From Acetivibrio sp964564015 (GTDB lineage Bacteria; Bacillota; Clostridia; Acetivibrionales; Acetivibrionaceae), in assembly GCA_964564015.1 (NCBI GenBank), contig CAZLZR010000011.1, forward strand, positions 1-64,000: DNA of 64,000 bases, read 5' to 3'. The notes beneath the pieces are model-generated. The model saw nothing but the letters and a program-made list of their open reading frames with translations. It did no database searches and was not told the origin of the DNA. The position numbers were made by a program, and so were the translations under genes. Shown here in pieces: positions 10,101 through 16,559 of this stretch (position 1 is the stretch's first letter; each line of letters begins with the position of its first letter).

Positions 10101-11060
10101 ATACATGGTATTTCTTTTCAATCCGTACTCGGAAAGGGTATTCATAAACTCATCACAAAGTTCTATAGAGATAGGTTCCGCTCCATTTGTAACGAGCCTT
10201 ACGTTTGACAAATCCCAATCTTTTGCAACATCTTTATTAAAGAATTTAAGAAAATGTTTGTATCCGAAATTAGGAGAATACAGCATTGTTGCCTTGTGTT
10301 GGCTCGCTTTCTTAATCCACAAAACAGGATACCTTATAAACAACTGTGTCTGCATGTTATATTGGTTTATTCCAAGAAAGACACTGACAATATGTACTCC
10401 AACCAACCCCATATCATGTGTCAGAGGCATCCAGCTGAGTGTTGAATCCCCGCTGCTTGTTTGTGCACGTTCGGCCATTGCAGTGATATTGGTAAGAACG
10501 TTTTTATGTGATATTACAACACCCTTAGGGTCTCCTGTGGAACCTGAAGAAAACTGAATAAAAGCAGTGTCCTCCGGATTTGGCTCGGAAACAACACCTT
10601 GTTTACCTGTTAAATTGATCTCTTCAAAGCAATATACATTTTCCCTTATACTTTTGATTTCATTACCGAGATCATTTTCTGATGCAAATTCCTCCAGCTT
10701 TTCTATCAACTTTCCACTTGCAATCAGTTTTGGCTTTTTTAATATGTTCCATATCTTAAACAACTTCATTTTATGCTCATCATTAGTACCGGGTGTGACA
10801 GGTACAGGAATCATTCCACCAAGAACACATGCCCAGAAGGAAAACATAAACTTCCGGTTATCCTCCAACTGAAAAACGACTTCATCGCCTTTTTTGAATC
10901 CTGCCTGCTGCATGTAATATAAGAGTTCCAAGGAGTATAGATACATTTCCTTATACGAAACAAATACTTCATGTTCACCACTTAAAATAAATGTAATTCC
11001 TCTTGAATCTTCATTGGCTCTGGAAATTACCACATTGCTTAACGTTTCTTGTGTTGACAT
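1155..11060 (-). CDS. Hybrid NRPS-PKS megasynthase, FAAL-ACP-C-A-PCP-KS-KR-DH-ACP (3301 aa)
   Basis: Domains in order: fatty acyl-AMP ligase 1-570 (FSSGSTGDPKG at 170-180, PLTHDMGL); carrier (GGDS, Ser613); condensation 672-1110 (HHIVFDG, 802-808); adenylation 1128-1630 (YTSGSTGRPKG, YGPTET); carrier (GGHS, Ser1682); ketosynthase 1738-2165 (Cys1910, His2046, His2086); a linker with no acyltransferase GHSxG motif, so malonyl must be supplied in trans; ketoreductase about 2340-2790 (GGLGGMG, Ser2738/2739, Tyr2752, Asn2756); dehydratase-like 2800-3085 (His2834, Asp3006); carrier (Ser3224); basic C-terminal tail possibly for docking. The adenylation pocket residues I read give approximately D-I-L-Q-L-G-V-I-W-K, close to the glycine code. 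Inferred product: fatty acyl-glycine extended by one C2 unit and reduced. ATG follows AAAGGGG. KR before DH is an unusual order. Confidence 0.93.
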   Translation of the reverse strand: MSTQETLSNVVISRANEDSRGITFILSGEHEVFVSYKEMYLYSLELLYYMQQAGFKKGDEVVFQLEDNRKFMFSFWACVLGGMIPVPVTPGTNDEHKMKLFKIWNILKKPKLIASGKLIEKLEEFASENDLGNEIKSIRENVYCFEEINLTGKQGVVSEPNPEDTAFIQFSSGSTGDPKGVVISHKNVLTNITAMAERAQTSSGDSTLSWMPLTHDMGLVGVHIVSVFLGINQYNMQTQLFIRYPVLWIKKASQHKATMLYSPNFGYKHFLKFFNKDVAKDWDLSNVRLVTNGAEPISIELCDEFMNTLSEYGLKRNTMYTVYGMAEATLGISFPDPGEEFRSVTFDRETLGVGDKVRIIQKEDKRGVTFADEGYPISDCYLRICDENNNPLEENYVGHIQIKGGNVTCGYYNRLDLTKEIISPDGWLDTGDLGLMINGRLIVAGRSKDIIFSGGQNFYSHDIERVAESVEGVELGKIAAVGVFNEAKHSDELVLFVLFKQKTELFLPLVERLKKIISLRFGIEAQEVIPVKHIPKTTSGKFQRYKLREAMEAGEFDAVKQEIHELMAQKYNNRVIDLPQNDVENELVKIWSEVLNIEFVGTRDDFFAIGGDSLKAGQLISRVRETFGVELCHSELFENSDIVELAKLIENYSKKLQAGDKDIAGISSEGGKMPLSSGQNRLYFLDRLNSGSSQYNLNMVLRIHGEVKRDALQKSLCEVVKRHKVLSVTFAEENGQPVQLYNDLDVKIPFVDLSAKPDRENSMLELATAEAARPFELDKGPLFRSTLVGMGEREYVFIFVVHHIVFDGWSFGILLKELSHYYNVFSDGEHVSLEDAGIQYPDVAVWQMKRMEEEGISKQLEYWKGKLSGKLPVMELPADRQRPPVQSFKGAKFRFNVPEEMVKELQTLAQQKKVTMYMLLLAAFDLLLYRYTNQEDIIVGSPVANRTRSEMENVIGYFTNNLVLRTNISEGYNFDEFLKQVKQVTLEAYRNQEVPFEKLVEVLKVERDMSRNPLFQVLFSLQNMPLPQVKFGETSISPIDIDSKIARFDLALDIREVAGEMVADFEYNTDLFNEDTIARMAGHYNKLLQEITADSEKSVQSYDFLTQHEKEAFMKSWEETALDLGGTSCWVELFEEMAEKFPSSVAVAATDGSITYEELNKRANRLAHYLKSSGMGPEKIVGVFMNRTIDMMTALIGIHKASAAYLPMDPLFPKDRLAYMLEDADVDLILTQEPLIDMLPDNESRIIPMDSEWAEIEKFGSENPEKHESGNNLAYLIYTSGSTGRPKGVQIEQYALLNLLKSMEEKTGVTNGDSLLAVTTLSFDIAGLELFMPMIAGAKVVIAGRDDVTDGNRMAEMLEEHNITLMQATPATWRLLIESGWKGAKNLKILCGGEALPKDLAGQLLERCGCLLNVYGPTETTIWSTLEQVDSPEDNTIGKPIANTRVYILDKAMNHLPFGVPGELYIGGEGLARGYINQPELSAEKFVADPFIQGKWNLIKLQTKEKASARMYRTGDMARLLPDGRIEFLGRADQQVKIRGFRIELGEIETLLNQNPSIKESVVAVKELIPGQNALVAYIIPEKDKDSKELGADVLRRYLKEMLPDYMIPSAFVCMEAFPMTPNRKIDRKALAVPQGFVPQLEGDFTAPSDEVETRLVEIWQEVLNLNRVGVKDNFFDLGGHSLLLTKVRNKIKEIFNKEVSTMDLFKYTTIEALSRHIKGETEDKTVQQEKRIKRESKGEIAVIGMSGRFPGAKNIEEFWSILREGKETIGRFSDEEVLAHGISESNLKKPEYVKAWGVLEDADKFDAAFFGYNPGEAELLDPQQRVFLEEAWKAFEDAGYDSEKNNGLVGVFASSGMNTYSRNILESRESKGLAGDYQIMTSNDKDFLATRVAYKLNLEGPGITVQTACSSSLVAVHLACRSLRDGECDMALAGGVSIRMPQKAGYLYQEGMILSPDGHCRAFDQNSKGTVGGNGAGVVVLKRLEDAIADGDNIIGVIKGSAINNDGASKIGYTAPRVDGQMKVIEKAQESAGVSPESITYIEAHGTGTPLGDPIEIEALTGAFRKRTSQKGFCAVGSVKTNIGHLDSAAGVTGLIKTLLSLKHRMLPPSLNFKSPNPGIDFENSPFFVNNQLCEWKRNSEPLRAGVSSFGIGGTNVHVVVEEAPEVMQDNSDTGPQLLVFSAKTRSALESRIENFKDFLNKNSQINMADAAYTLMLGRREMEYRCFVVASSREDAVEKLGNVLKDHQKAVSNSSNKQKNIKGALSQNKGTNCLDGRSLEEIGQSWLAGDSIDWKKLYERQKRRRISLPVYTFEGKSFWIDGNKKKEAEKLTEKADVKKELSEWFYMPVWKQSSKDFHLKPVTKQISEENVLVFAGKGMFTSRLVEKLREFNKNIITVFKGDEYRELKDDICIIRADVKNDYEELLKTLSGMGKRPARIVHLLGIDDPGNAQPDSGEELFYSLLYLAQAVGSEGVNTPLTVKVLLNGSQKVFSPKELNPQKALHSGPCKVIPVEYPYIKMNSVDFILPDQDSEEEQDLIEQLAVEVFARCEDEIVAYRGTTRFEQDFDKIQISEESESNVPLKEEGVYLVTGGLGGMGLVMAEYLARKVRAKLVLVGRSQFPQEEEWDRWISENGLKDKTSEAIQKLKNIRSIGAQVLTCQGDVTDIEQMNAVRQKAESAFGKVNGVIHAAGNPGGGMIQLKKREFAQNVILPKVAGTEALYKVFANGQLDFFICCSSLNAITGGFGQVDYSAANAYLDAFAQAHYTRRGTRMLSINWDRWPGTGMAAGNGIKAVDRNKVLHPLLGRKIESDLQKSVFLAEWNPKKDWVLSEHLVMGTPTIAGTTYLETVRAAIEEEEALNKTEMEFTEVIFLAPMTVKEDESRTVCTVLEKAEEGFTFQVVSRWQDGDEAGWQQHVKGRVKALTNKENPEVYPVKELIEACNVRKLEPGAQENDPEKAFISFGKRWISLRNLYLGVQEGISEIELAEEFASDLIEYKLHPALLDVATGSVRLAAGGNYLPFSYGSLNVNGPLRRKMYAHIQFKNGYDGHEEIITSDIHLMDEQGLALVEIKDFSMRLTGEAAAAAIRSGTNSARSKSGQNWLEEMYKVAGRKETSIFNEGISPKEGQEVLELILKGCVRPQVIVSVKEIREAIRQANYIKQSGNLDKASTASNVRHPRPELQNAYVAPKNETEKKLVEIWQDTLMIDGIGIHDEFFELGGDSLLLIQFHSKLKEEFKSDIAVVDLYKYNTVNLLSKYLTGGKEAEKKPAFDQVNSRVNKQLEIMNRRKQEMLKRRGVKV

Positions 11061-11183
11061 ACTCGTTTGCCCCTTTTACTATTATGATAAATATTACATT
11101 ACTTCAAATAATTCACATTCTAAAATTCAGTGTAACAAAGCCATAGAAATGTTATTTATATGTCAATTTAGTATAAATAGAAA

Positions 11184-12485
11184 CTACTTAAATACCTCTA
11201 TTTTCTTGAAAATCGGGTCATCAGGGGTATTTCTTGTATCCCTCGGGTGAAAGAATACTTCCAGACTTAGACTATCCGGCTCAAAAACTATCATTTGAAC
11301 GGTCATTTGAGTATATATGTCTCCGCTGTCTACAAAGGTTCCCGGTGAACCATTATCATAGGATATAACCCTCTTTATATCATCCATATCTGCTGTCGTT
11401 CCTGATTTGAGCAGTTCCTTCTTAATATTTTTCCACCGTTTTGTATTGTTCTTATCCGCCGTATGATTATCATAGTTGCCGCGAAGCATAAAAGAATTTA
11501 CAGCTGCAACAGCGTCAGTAATTCCCCATGTTATACCTTTATTCAATTCTGAATCCGAACTTCTCAATTCACGTTTGACTCTTTTACCCGTAGCCCCTGT
11601 TCCGCTTATGTTGTTCTCCAATATTTTGCTTTCCTCCGGATCGGCAAGTGCTATCAGGTGGTTGACAGCATAAAGTTTTGAGGGATCTGTCAGATATTCA
11701 GCAACATCCTGGAGAGTTTCTTCATTTTCCAGTGCATACCGAATGTCCAAAGGATATGAGCGTTTTCCCAGCGAAACATACGGGGCTCCTGTTGAGGAGT
11801 CAAGAACAGCCGCATAAACCTTTCTATCATTAAATCCTGTAAGAATTCCCATAAACCCCATATACCCAATGGAACAAATACTTCTGTCTTCATACTTGTA
11901 AGTAGTAATCGCCTGAATTCTAGGGAGTTGATTTAATTCCCCAGCATACCAGTCCAAATTTCTTCCTGTTATATTTTTTTTAGTTGCCGATCGTTCTCCA
12001 AATACCGATACAAAACTGCACTGCGAGCCTCTTGCAACATCCGGAAGAATGTTATATAAATACACTTCCTCATCAGATAACATTTTATCCTTATAGCCGT
12101 TTTCAGTCCCTCCTGAAAAAACCTCTGCCATGCCATCCAATTCCTCCAGATAGTCAGGGTTGATCTGCGGTTTGATGTCTTCAATCCTGAAGAAGCTTTC
12201 TTTATATTGGTACTTAGGAAGATTTTCTGCAATATACAAATCAATCAAAGCTTCATAATCGGGTATCACAGCCAGAATGCCACGTGCAAGTGCCGCTCCA
12301 ATCTCACGGTGTGTCAAGCCACTTGTATAATCGAGAACAACTTCAAAGTATTCACCCTGGTTCTTTATGATAACACCTTTCTCGGCATAACTTGCTTCAC
12401 CTGCCACTATAACAAGCTTCTCAGTACAACCCACCTGTAATATAAGTAATATTATTAAACAAACAGCAAGTAATTCTTTTCTCAT
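11184..12485 (-). CDS. Putative lipoprotein Ntn-hydrolase (NAAA/acid ceramidase/C45-type amide hydrolase)
   Basis: A 433-residue protein with a signal peptide ending LILQVGC; Cys20 would carry the lipid. The lipobox is imperfect, with Gln at -3. The likely autocatalytic nucleophile is Cys156 in RGSQCSFVSV, followed about 20 residues later by ITGRNLDW. That Cys...GRNLD(W/F/Y) pattern is typical of N-acylethanolamine acid amidase, acid ceramidase and C45 acyltransferases, which cut or form fatty-acyl amides after self-cleavage ahead of the cysteine. It sits between the exporter gene (38 nt gap) and the acyl-loading megasynthase (123 nt gap), and has an AAGGGG ribosome site. Inference: it deacylates the exported lipopeptide at the outer face of the membrane, as PvdQ does for pyoverdine. 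It could instead be a resistance or unrelated amidase. Confidence 0.8.
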   Translation of the reverse strand: MRKELLAVCLIILLILQVGCTEKLVIVAGEASYAEKGVIIKNQGEYFEVVLDYTSGLTHREIGAALARGILAVIPDYEALIDLYIAENLPKYQYKESFFRIEDIKPQINPDYLEELDGMAEVFSGGTENGYKDKMLSDEEVYLYNILPDVARGSQCSFVSVFGERSATKKNITGRNLDWYAGELNQLPRIQAITTYKYEDRSICSIGYMGFMGILTGFNDRKVYAAVLDSSTGAPYVSLGKRSYPLDIRYALENEETLQDVAEYLTDPSKLYAVNHLIALADPEESKILENNISGTGATGKRVKRELRSSDSELNKGITWGITDAVAAVNSFMLRGNYDNHTADKNNTKRWKNIKKELLKSGTTADMDDIKRVISYDNGSPGTFVDSGDIYTQMTVQMIVFEPDSLSLEVFFHPRDTRNTPDDPIFKKIEVFK

Positions 12486-12523
12486 GCTCTTATCCCCTTC
12501 TAATGATCAAATGCGACTTGATG

Positions 12524-14470
12524 TCAACTTACAATCTTGCCCATTTCCATCTTAATATGCTTGTCGGCTTCGCCAAAGTATCGGTCATCGTGAGTTATTG
12601 CTATTATTGTCTTTCCTTTTGCCTTAAGTTCCGGCAGAATCTCCTTATAAAAAAACCTCTTAAATTCAGGATCCTGATCCGCTGCCCACTCATCAAACAA
12701 GAATGCCTCACGGTCTTCCAAATAGCTTACGAGAAGCGCCATCCTTTTCCTTTGCCCGGTAGACAACTTGACAGTGCTAAAAACTCCATCATTCACCTGA
12801 ACCTTATTATCTATCTTGAGAACCTTCAGGTACTTTTCAATTTCCTTCTGTTTTTCCTTGTGAGGAATACCGTATAGCTTTTCAAAGAGATAAAAATCAC
12901 TGTAAACTGTTGTAAAATAGCTTCCTAATGTTTGACAATCAACCTTCCGACCATTGACAGTTATTTCTCCGCTATCAGGCTTGTAAAGACCTGTAAGCAT
13001 TTTTGCCAGTGTGGATTTACCGCTACCGTTACCACCTGAAATAAAGATAATTTCTCCTGATTTAAAGTCATAATTTATCGGACCAACGGTAAATTGCTCC
13101 CCATCTTCATTTTTATAGCTGAAGGTAACATTCTTAAAGCTGATAATGAGATCTTCATTTTTGGATTTGGCCTGTTCCAATAAATCCACCTTTGCCACAC
13201 TGTCTTCTTCCATTGAAATTGCATCATTATATTCCTTAATTCTCCTCCAACTGACCAAAACACGCATTAACCCTGAAATCAAGCTCACTTCAGAGTTTAC
13301 CAATCCTCCTAAATACAAACATACAGTCACATAATTTCTGAAGGTATTTTCCTGAATGTTGTTAAAAAGCATTGGAAAAATAAATACAATGAGCCCTATA
13401 ACACCTATGTACAACGCCTCCCCAAAAACCGCTGCATTAATAAGGCTGAACTCACCCTTTATCCTTGTATCCCTGTTCAATGCACATGTATCACACACAT
13501 CCTCACAAAACTCTTCCCGCTTCTTCTTATTTATAAAGAGCTCTCTGAAGCCATACACCAAACCATAAATGTTCTTAAAAAACACATTTTGAGCATCCCT
13601 GTTTTTTTCAAACATTTCTTCAGCTTTACTGCTTGCCCTTAAGAAAACCAAAATTGCAAAAACCAATATCATAATTGTAAAAAGCGTGCCATACAAGGTC
13701 ATAGTACATAGGTAGATAAAGCAGGTTATCATTGTTATGATTCCCGTCAAACCATTGACCAGTATGGTTACAAATCCGCTAATCACCTCAGTATCGTTAT
13801 TAAGAGCAGCCATCGTATTTTCCTGTTTTATCTGCTCATACCTGTCATAATTAACTTTTATAAGCTTATTAATGATAAAGATACGCTTATCATAGACAAA
13901 ATAACTTGTAAGAACAACCAGACGTTTTCTGGCAACTATTGAAGATATGGAAAATAAAACAATGCCCAGAATAAAGAAAAGATAAAGCCGGCTTTCAAAA
14001 GCTGCTCTACGGCTTCCACCGTTAAAAGTACGGTTTAAAGCTTCATTGATTATAAAAATAATCATGGAATTTCCTATACCACTTACTATGCTAAAAACAA
14101 TAATCATAAAATAGGGCTTGTCATCAGGTTTCTCCCAAAAATAAGTTTGAACGAAATAAATCCCGAAAATCGGTACAACAATAGCAATGCAAAGCATTGC
14201 CTGAATAAAATATCCAGGTCCGAACTCTTCCAACATTGGCCATGAAAAGCCTTGTGTCAAAACTGTTGGCGCATTGTAAAGGCAGTACTCGAAACCTCCT
14301 ATAACAGCAAATGCTCCAAGTATTGTAGCAATCCCTTTAGCCCCTTTTCTCTTAAACACTCTTTCTTTTCTGAATGTTTCAATGACAGAAACTCCCATGT
14401 AAAAAAGGGTCACCAATGCGAGTCCAACGCAAACGATAATGATTGTAATAGATAAGCCACTGTTTAACAA
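12524..14470 (-). CDS. Cyclic-peptide/siderophore-type ABC exporter (PvdE/SyrD family)
   Basis: Fused permease-ATPase of 648 residues. The membrane core (from about residue 115) leads into an ATPase domain with Walker A GGNGSGKST, the family-typical signature LSTGQRKRMALL, and Walker B AFLFDEWAADQDPEFKR, which is characteristic of the PvdE/SyrD half-transporters that export acylated peptides. About 100 extra N-terminal residues add roughly three more membrane segments than the usual ~550-residue members. Translation probably starts at a TTG, preceded by GAGGGGAG about 10 nt upstream. First gene of the operon with the Ntn lipoprotein and the megasynthase, so it probably exports the product, with half-transporters dimerising. 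Confidence 0.88.
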   Translation of the reverse strand: MLNSGLSITIIIVCVGLALVTLFYMGVSVIETFRKERVFKRKGAKGIATILGAFAVIGGFEYCLYNAPTVLTQGFSWPMLEEFGPGYFIQAMLCIAIVVPIFGIYFVQTYFWEKPDDKPYFMIIVFSIVSGIGNSMIIFIINEALNRTFNGGSRRAAFESRLYLFFILGIVLFSISSIVARKRLVVLTSYFVYDKRIFIINKLIKVNYDRYEQIKQENTMAALNNDTEVISGFVTILVNGLTGIITMITCFIYLCTMTLYGTLFTIMILVFAILVFLRASSKAEEMFEKNRDAQNVFFKNIYGLVYGFRELFINKKKREEFCEDVCDTCALNRDTRIKGEFSLINAAVFGEALYIGVIGLIVFIFPMLFNNIQENTFRNYVTVCLYLGGLVNSEVSLISGLMRVLVSWRRIKEYNDAISMEEDSVAKVDLLEQAKSKNEDLIISFKNVTFSYKNEDGEQFTVGPINYDFKSGEIIFISGGNGSGKSTLAKMLTGLYKPDSGEITVNGRKVDCQTLGSYFTTVYSDFYLFEKLYGIPHKEKQKEIEKYLKVLKIDNKVQVNDGVFSTVKLSTGQRKRMALLVSYLEDREAFLFDEWAADQDPEFKRFFYKEILPELKAKGKTIIAITHDDRYFGEADKHIKMEMGKIVS

Positions 14471-14546
14471 TGAATATGCTCTCCCCTCAAAATAATAGTT
14501 TTACCCCGTAGTTTGGCTAATAAATAATTAAACCCATAACACAATT

Positions 14547-14594
14547 AGCCTAACAAATAGCCTAACGAAAAATAACTTGGGTTATAATTTCGTT
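14547..14594. promoter_or_regulatory. Direct repeats and palindrome upstream of the biosynthetic operon
   Basis: AGCCTAAC occurs twice with a 12-bp period (14547-14554, 14559-14566). The second copy runs into a 31-bp near-perfect palindrome (14564-14594, AACGAAA...TTTCGTT with inner ATAAC/GTTAT). It lies 75-125 bp before the exporter start. It could be an operator or a leader hairpin. I did not find a convincing -35/-10 pair around it. Confidence 0.35.
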
Positions 14595-15019
14595 TAAGAC
14601 CTTGTCTTTCTCAATCAGACCACAAAAAATATGAAGTAATATTTGGATTATTTAATTGAAATAGTATCTAATACTAACACACCACATATTGTTATATCTT
14701 ATCAAGAACACTTTTATTTTTTCAGGAATTATTGGTAAATGCCAGAAATCGGCAAACCATTCTACATATAGAAGTCAACAAACCATCAAATACAACACAT
14801 ACCCCAAATAAATACAACATCTACTCCCAAATAATCATTAATAAATAAATGTGCTCAATCCAAAATAAACTCTATTTTTATTTATTGTGGTTTTTGAATT
14901 TTCTGTACAATTTAAACAAAAATTATAAATTAGTTAAAAATTAATATATGTAATATATTTCATATATTAATTGAATTTATCATTTTTTGTCAATAGTTTC
15001 TATCTATTTTACTCATAAT
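14595..15019. other. AT-rich gene-free stretch
   Basis: No coding frame with a ribosome site and no RNA gene seen. Very AT-rich, consistent with an upstream control region for the minus-strand biosynthetic operon or with degraded mobile-element DNA. Confidence 0.5.
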
Positions 15020-15123
15020 TTATAATAATTTAATATTTTTAAATAGTTGGCGTAACTTTTTAGATATACTGTTTGCAGGCTGTTGAAAGAAGTGATTAAT
15101 AAAATGGAAATGATTTTTCATCC
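15020..15123. repeat. ~100-bp repeat, copy 1 (partner at 18837-18932)
   Basis: This stretch (aatatttttaaatagtt...gatttttcatcc) is repeated with about 85 per cent identity at 18837-18932. The near-identical core is the segment from tgttgaaag to tttttcatcc. Copy 1 ends three bases before the IS-like terminal repeat at 15127. Both copies lie beside transposase remnants, so they are probably flanks or internal parts of the same IS family. Confidence 0.7.
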
Positions 15124-15126
15124 GTG

Positions 15127-15436
15127 TCTTTGACAGTTGAATAGATAAAAAATTCTCGTGAGCCTTGATATATGCCTATTTTTGTCAATTTTTAAATTAA
15201 TTGAAATCAAAGGCGAAGGTTATGTTCCGACATACACAAGAACTGATTTCACCGATGATTTACATGAAATATTTGGTTTCCGAACAGACTATCAAATGGT
15301 TAAGATGAGACAAATTAAAAAATTTTTAAAGATACAAAAAAATAAAAAAGTACTCAATTTTTCAAAGAACACAAAAAGCTTGAACCTGCCTAAATTCAAG
15401 AAGTTTAAAGCTTTTTTTCTCCTCAACTGTCAAAGA
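15127..15436 (+). mobile_element. Internally deleted IS element (310 bp) with 14-bp terminal inverted repeats
   Basis: Perfect 14-bp inverted repeats, TCTTTGACAGTTGA (15127-15140) and its complement (15423-15436), bracket the C-terminal part of a transposase frame. The size suggests a MITE-like deletion derivative that a related full-length transposase could still mobilise. No target-site duplication is obvious. Confidence 0.65.
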
Positions 15437-15439
15437 TGA
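15203..15439 (+). pseudogene. Transposase C-terminal fragment (IS1634/IS4-like)
   Basis: The frame reads GEGYVPTYTRTDFTDDLHE then FGFRTDYQM followed by a basic Lys-rich tail. The FTRT(D/E)xTDxLHExFGFRTD pattern is the conserved C-terminus of IS4/IS1634-type DDE transposases. The N-terminal domain and the first catalytic aspartates are missing, so it cannot act alone. The frame ends inside or just beyond the right terminal repeat. Confidence 0.7.
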
Positions 15440-15442
15440 GAG

Positions 15443-15543
15443 TATAGATGAACAACTTTAGAATTAAAATTTCAAATGAAGTTGTTCATCTAACTTAGAT
15501 AACGTTTAAGTACTAAATATAACTTTAGTGTGCGTTATCTATA
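15443..15543. repeat. Double-hairpin dispersed repeat, copy B (101 bp)
   Basis: Two consecutive stem-loops: AGATGAACAACTT...AAGTTGTTCATCT, then TTAGATAACG...CGTTATCTA. The element is bounded by TATAGAT/ATCTATA. The same structure in reverse orientation lies at 57221-57316, and a one-hairpin version at 36181-36230. No coding capacity. It looks like a REP/MITE-type dispersed element sitting between an IS remnant and the DUF554 gene. Confidence 0.75.
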
Positions 15544-15564
15544 GTTTCAAAGTTTAATATCTAC

Positions 15565-16296
15565 TTAGAAATGGAACAATATGCTGATTAAATAATAAAC
15601 AATTGGCAAAAATATCGCTGGAAGCATATTAGCTACTTTTATACTGCGAATTTTCAAAATATTTAAGCCAATCCCTAAAATAAGGATATTCCCAACAAGG
15701 GACATCTGACTTATTACATCAGGAGTGAGCAGAGGCTTTAAAAATCCTGCAAGAAGAGTTATTGAACCCTGGTAAAGTAATACAGGTATTGCTGCGAAAA
15801 GAACCCCTATGCCCATAGTGGTACTAAAAATAAAAGAGCTTGTACCATCTAGCATTGACTTAGCATAAAGTTTATCGGCATTTCCGGTAAGTCCTTCCTC
15901 TAAGGAGCCTACAATTGCCAGTGCACCTACGCAAAAGAGCAAGGTTGCAGTTACAAAACCTTCGGAAAAATTACCTCCCAAGCCAGAGAACTTCTTTTGG
16001 ATAAAGTCAGCGAACCTGTTTAATTTTAGCTCAATATCTATAGCCTCCCCTATTATAGAGCCTAAAACCAGACAAATTATCATGAGCATTATGTCTTTAC
16101 TTTCAAGTGTACCATCGGAAGCCACCCTAAAAATTGAAGAAAGCGAACCCGATAATCCTAATATGATAACAGATAGCCCTAACGCCTGTGTGATAATTTC
16201 TTTAAATCTTTCGGGTAATTTACCTTTTATAAGCATTCCAAGTAAAGAACCGCATATTATGACAATTGCATTTACAATACTTCCTTGAACCAGCAT
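15565..16296 (-). CDS. DUF554 family membrane protein (YqgA/YdfK-like)
   Basis: A 243-residue polytopic membrane protein with about six to seven hydrophobic segments and the family's N-terminus (GSIVNAIVIICGSLLGML) and glycine-rich core (GLSVIILGLSGSL). DUF554 proteins are widespread and of unknown function; a transport role is often assumed without proof. An AGGGGAGGAAATC ribosome site precedes the ATG. It is flanked by mobile-element debris on one side and the lyase-like gene on the other, and is separately transcribed from the latter (about 260 nt gap). Confidence 0.85.
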   Translation of the reverse strand: MLVQGSIVNAIVIICGSLLGMLIKGKLPERFKEIITQALGLSVIILGLSGSLSSIFRVASDGTLESKDIMLMIICLVLGSIIGEAIDIELKLNRFADFIQKKFSGLGGNFSEGFVTATLLFCVGALAIVGSLEEGLTGNADKLYAKSMLDGTSSFIFSTTMGIGVLFAAIPVLLYQGSITLLAGFLKPLLTPDVISQMSLVGNILILGIGLNILKIRSIKVANMLPAIFLPIVYYLISILFHF

Positions 16297-16406
16297 GATT
16301 TCCTCCCCTTAAGTAAAAGTATTGGCAAAAACCTTATATTAAATTCTGCTGATAATCTTAATACAAAACCTTAAAACTTACAAATCAACTAATCCTAAAC
16401 CCCAAG

Positions 16407-16449
16407 AAAACCCACGACCGTAAAAATTATTTTCAAAGTCGCAGGTTTT
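16407..16449 (-). terminator. Candidate terminator after the lyase-like gene
   Basis: Arms AAAACCCACGAC and GTCGCAGGTTTT form a stem with one mismatch and a ~19-nt loop. On the minus strand it is followed by a short T-rich run. Position fits termination of the gene ending at 16560. Confidence 0.45.
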
Positions 16450-16559
16450 TGGATAACATTATAGCTATAAACTCTATTCAACTTTAAAGAAATTGATTCT
16501 TTTTCAGTCCTCCTCCAATTTCTCCTCTTTCACTTCGTTCGAAAGATAATAATCAAACA

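Noticed and set aside
1155..11060. A cis acyltransferase in the ~160-residue linker after the ketosynthase
   Set aside because: No GHSxG or substrate motif; the segment is the usual KS-adjacent linker.
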